DNA of 29,360 nucleotides. Origin: an uncultured Polycyclovorans sp. GTDB taxonomy: Bacteria; Pseudomonadota; Gammaproteobacteria; Nevskiales; Nevskiaceae. The notes beneath the pieces are model-generated. The model was not told the origin of the DNA. It saw only the letters and a list, made by a program, of their open reading frames with translations, and ran no database searches. How positions within the stretch are numbered: the stretch's first letter is position 1; each line of letters begins with the position of its first letter. The DNA lies in NCBI GenBank assembly GCA_936928855.1, contig CAKZHZ010000031.1, positions 1-29,360 of the forward strand, in the 5' to 3' direction. Made by a program: the position numbers and the translations under genes. Below are positions 29,067 to 29,360 of the stretch, in pieces.

Positions 29067-29180
29067 ATGACCCAGCGCCCGACCCTGATCTTCGACTTCG
29101 ATTCGACATTGGTCGGGTTCGAGACGCTGGAGGCGCTGGCGGATGTCGCGCTTGACGGGGCGCCGGATGCGGTGGCTGAA
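29067..29180 (+). CDS. SerB-like HAD phosphatase, start only
   Basis: The first 38 or so residues of a HAD-superfamily phosphatase: MTQRPTLIFDFDSTLVGFET then LEALADVALDGAPD. DFDST is HAD motif I, with the nucleophilic Asp first, as in phosphoserine phosphatase-type enzymes that open with a helix after DST. AGGAGG lies just before the ATG (29059-29064). After about 29175-29180 the frame stays open to the window end but the sequence loses all phosphatase character and becomes Arg/Gly-rich. The gene therefore breaks off there. It follows the membrane-protein gene by 75 bp in the same direction and appears to come from the same foreign segment. Confidence 0.65.
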
Positions 29181-29360
29181 GCCATGCGCTGTTACCTCCT
29201 TGTAGAGCGCTTCGCGGCGAAGGGATGCCGCGGAAAGCGACGCTACCTGAGAGGCGGTTCAGGTACAAGGGTCAGCTGCGCACAGGCGGTGTGCGACCAC
29301 GCACGCAGGTCAGACGGTGTCGGAATCCTGCGGGGCGGCGGCGTCCTCTGCGGTGTGCAG
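29181..29360 (-). other. Terminal segment: leader-like DNA with hairpins and a strong Shine-Dalgarno on the minus strand
   Basis: Read on the minus strand, positions 29360-29310 give an open frame ending LHTAEDAAAPQDSDTV and a TGA, which may be the tail of a gene cut by the window edge. Then come two hairpins: CGCACA/TGTGCG (29279-29295) and TACCTGA/TCAGGTA (29248-29269, perfect 7-bp stem). AAGGAGGT follows and an ATG lies 7 nt later (29183-29181). This looks like a native intergenic region leading into a minus-strand gene, but the DNA after that ATG is the antisense of the phosphatase fragment. So a second join near 29180 is likely. Confidence 0.35.

Noticed and set aside
29205..29330. Glycine-riboswitch-like CTCTCAGGTA on the minus strand before an ATG
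   Set aside because: Only the short string agrees; the rest of the glycine aptamer is not visible, and the string is one arm of a simple hairpin.

Overview
The window looks like chromosome of a GC-rich Gammaproteobacterium, possibly of the Nevskiales/Xanthomonadales kind. That placement is inferred from gene content (YheS, RluF, an Ada-AlkA operon, an AraC regulator with an arabinose-binding-like N-terminus, acyl-CoA enzymes) and high GC; no rRNA or tRNA gene is present to confirm it. The far right end (about 28536-29180) looks foreign to the rest and may be an assembly chimera.

Left region (1-6547): an RHS polymorphic-toxin locus on the minus strand. A 1556-residue Sec-exported RHS protein ends in a 133-residue variable tip that I cannot assign. 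It overlaps by 4 bp a Sel1-repeat protein that is the likely immunity partner. Further downstream lies an AT-rich accessory module: a fragment resembling a toxin tip with no proper start, then a 3-TM small protein. This module is bracketed by copies of an imperfect inverted repeat with core GGGGTCAGACC.

6875-12066: the ABC-F ATPase YheS on the plus strand, with a probable leaderless start. Three exported proteins follow on the minus strand: two small periplasmic proteins and an HExxH metallopeptidase with a Cys-rich tail.

12238-15163: a DUF3565 protein, then ada, alkA and a 2OG-Fe(II) oxygenase. The last three form a compact alkylation-damage operon.

15203-19995: an AraC-type regulator divergent from two overlapping lipoprotein esterases and a protein matching the styrene-oxide-isomerase architecture. 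An 11-bp hairpin separates these from a convergent crotonase.

20159-23717: a DUF4345 membrane protein, an AHSA1/SRPBCC protein, and an 870-residue lipoprotein that joins a PHP hydrolase of the CehA/McbA type, after a Pro-Thr-Ser linker, to a C-terminal BNR-like propeller.

23915-25262: a MerR regulator divergent from a glutaredoxin-MauE fusion, with a perfect 20-bp mer-type operator between them. The merR start codon lies inside the operator.

25248-28535: a minus-strand run of family III CoA-transferase (5'-truncated), rluF, an EamA transporter and a YffB-type ArsC-like protein.

28536-29360: the CoA-transferase stops abruptly against a 5'-truncated membrane-protein gene and the start of a SerB-like phosphatase, both on the plus strand. 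The phosphatase breaks off near 29180.
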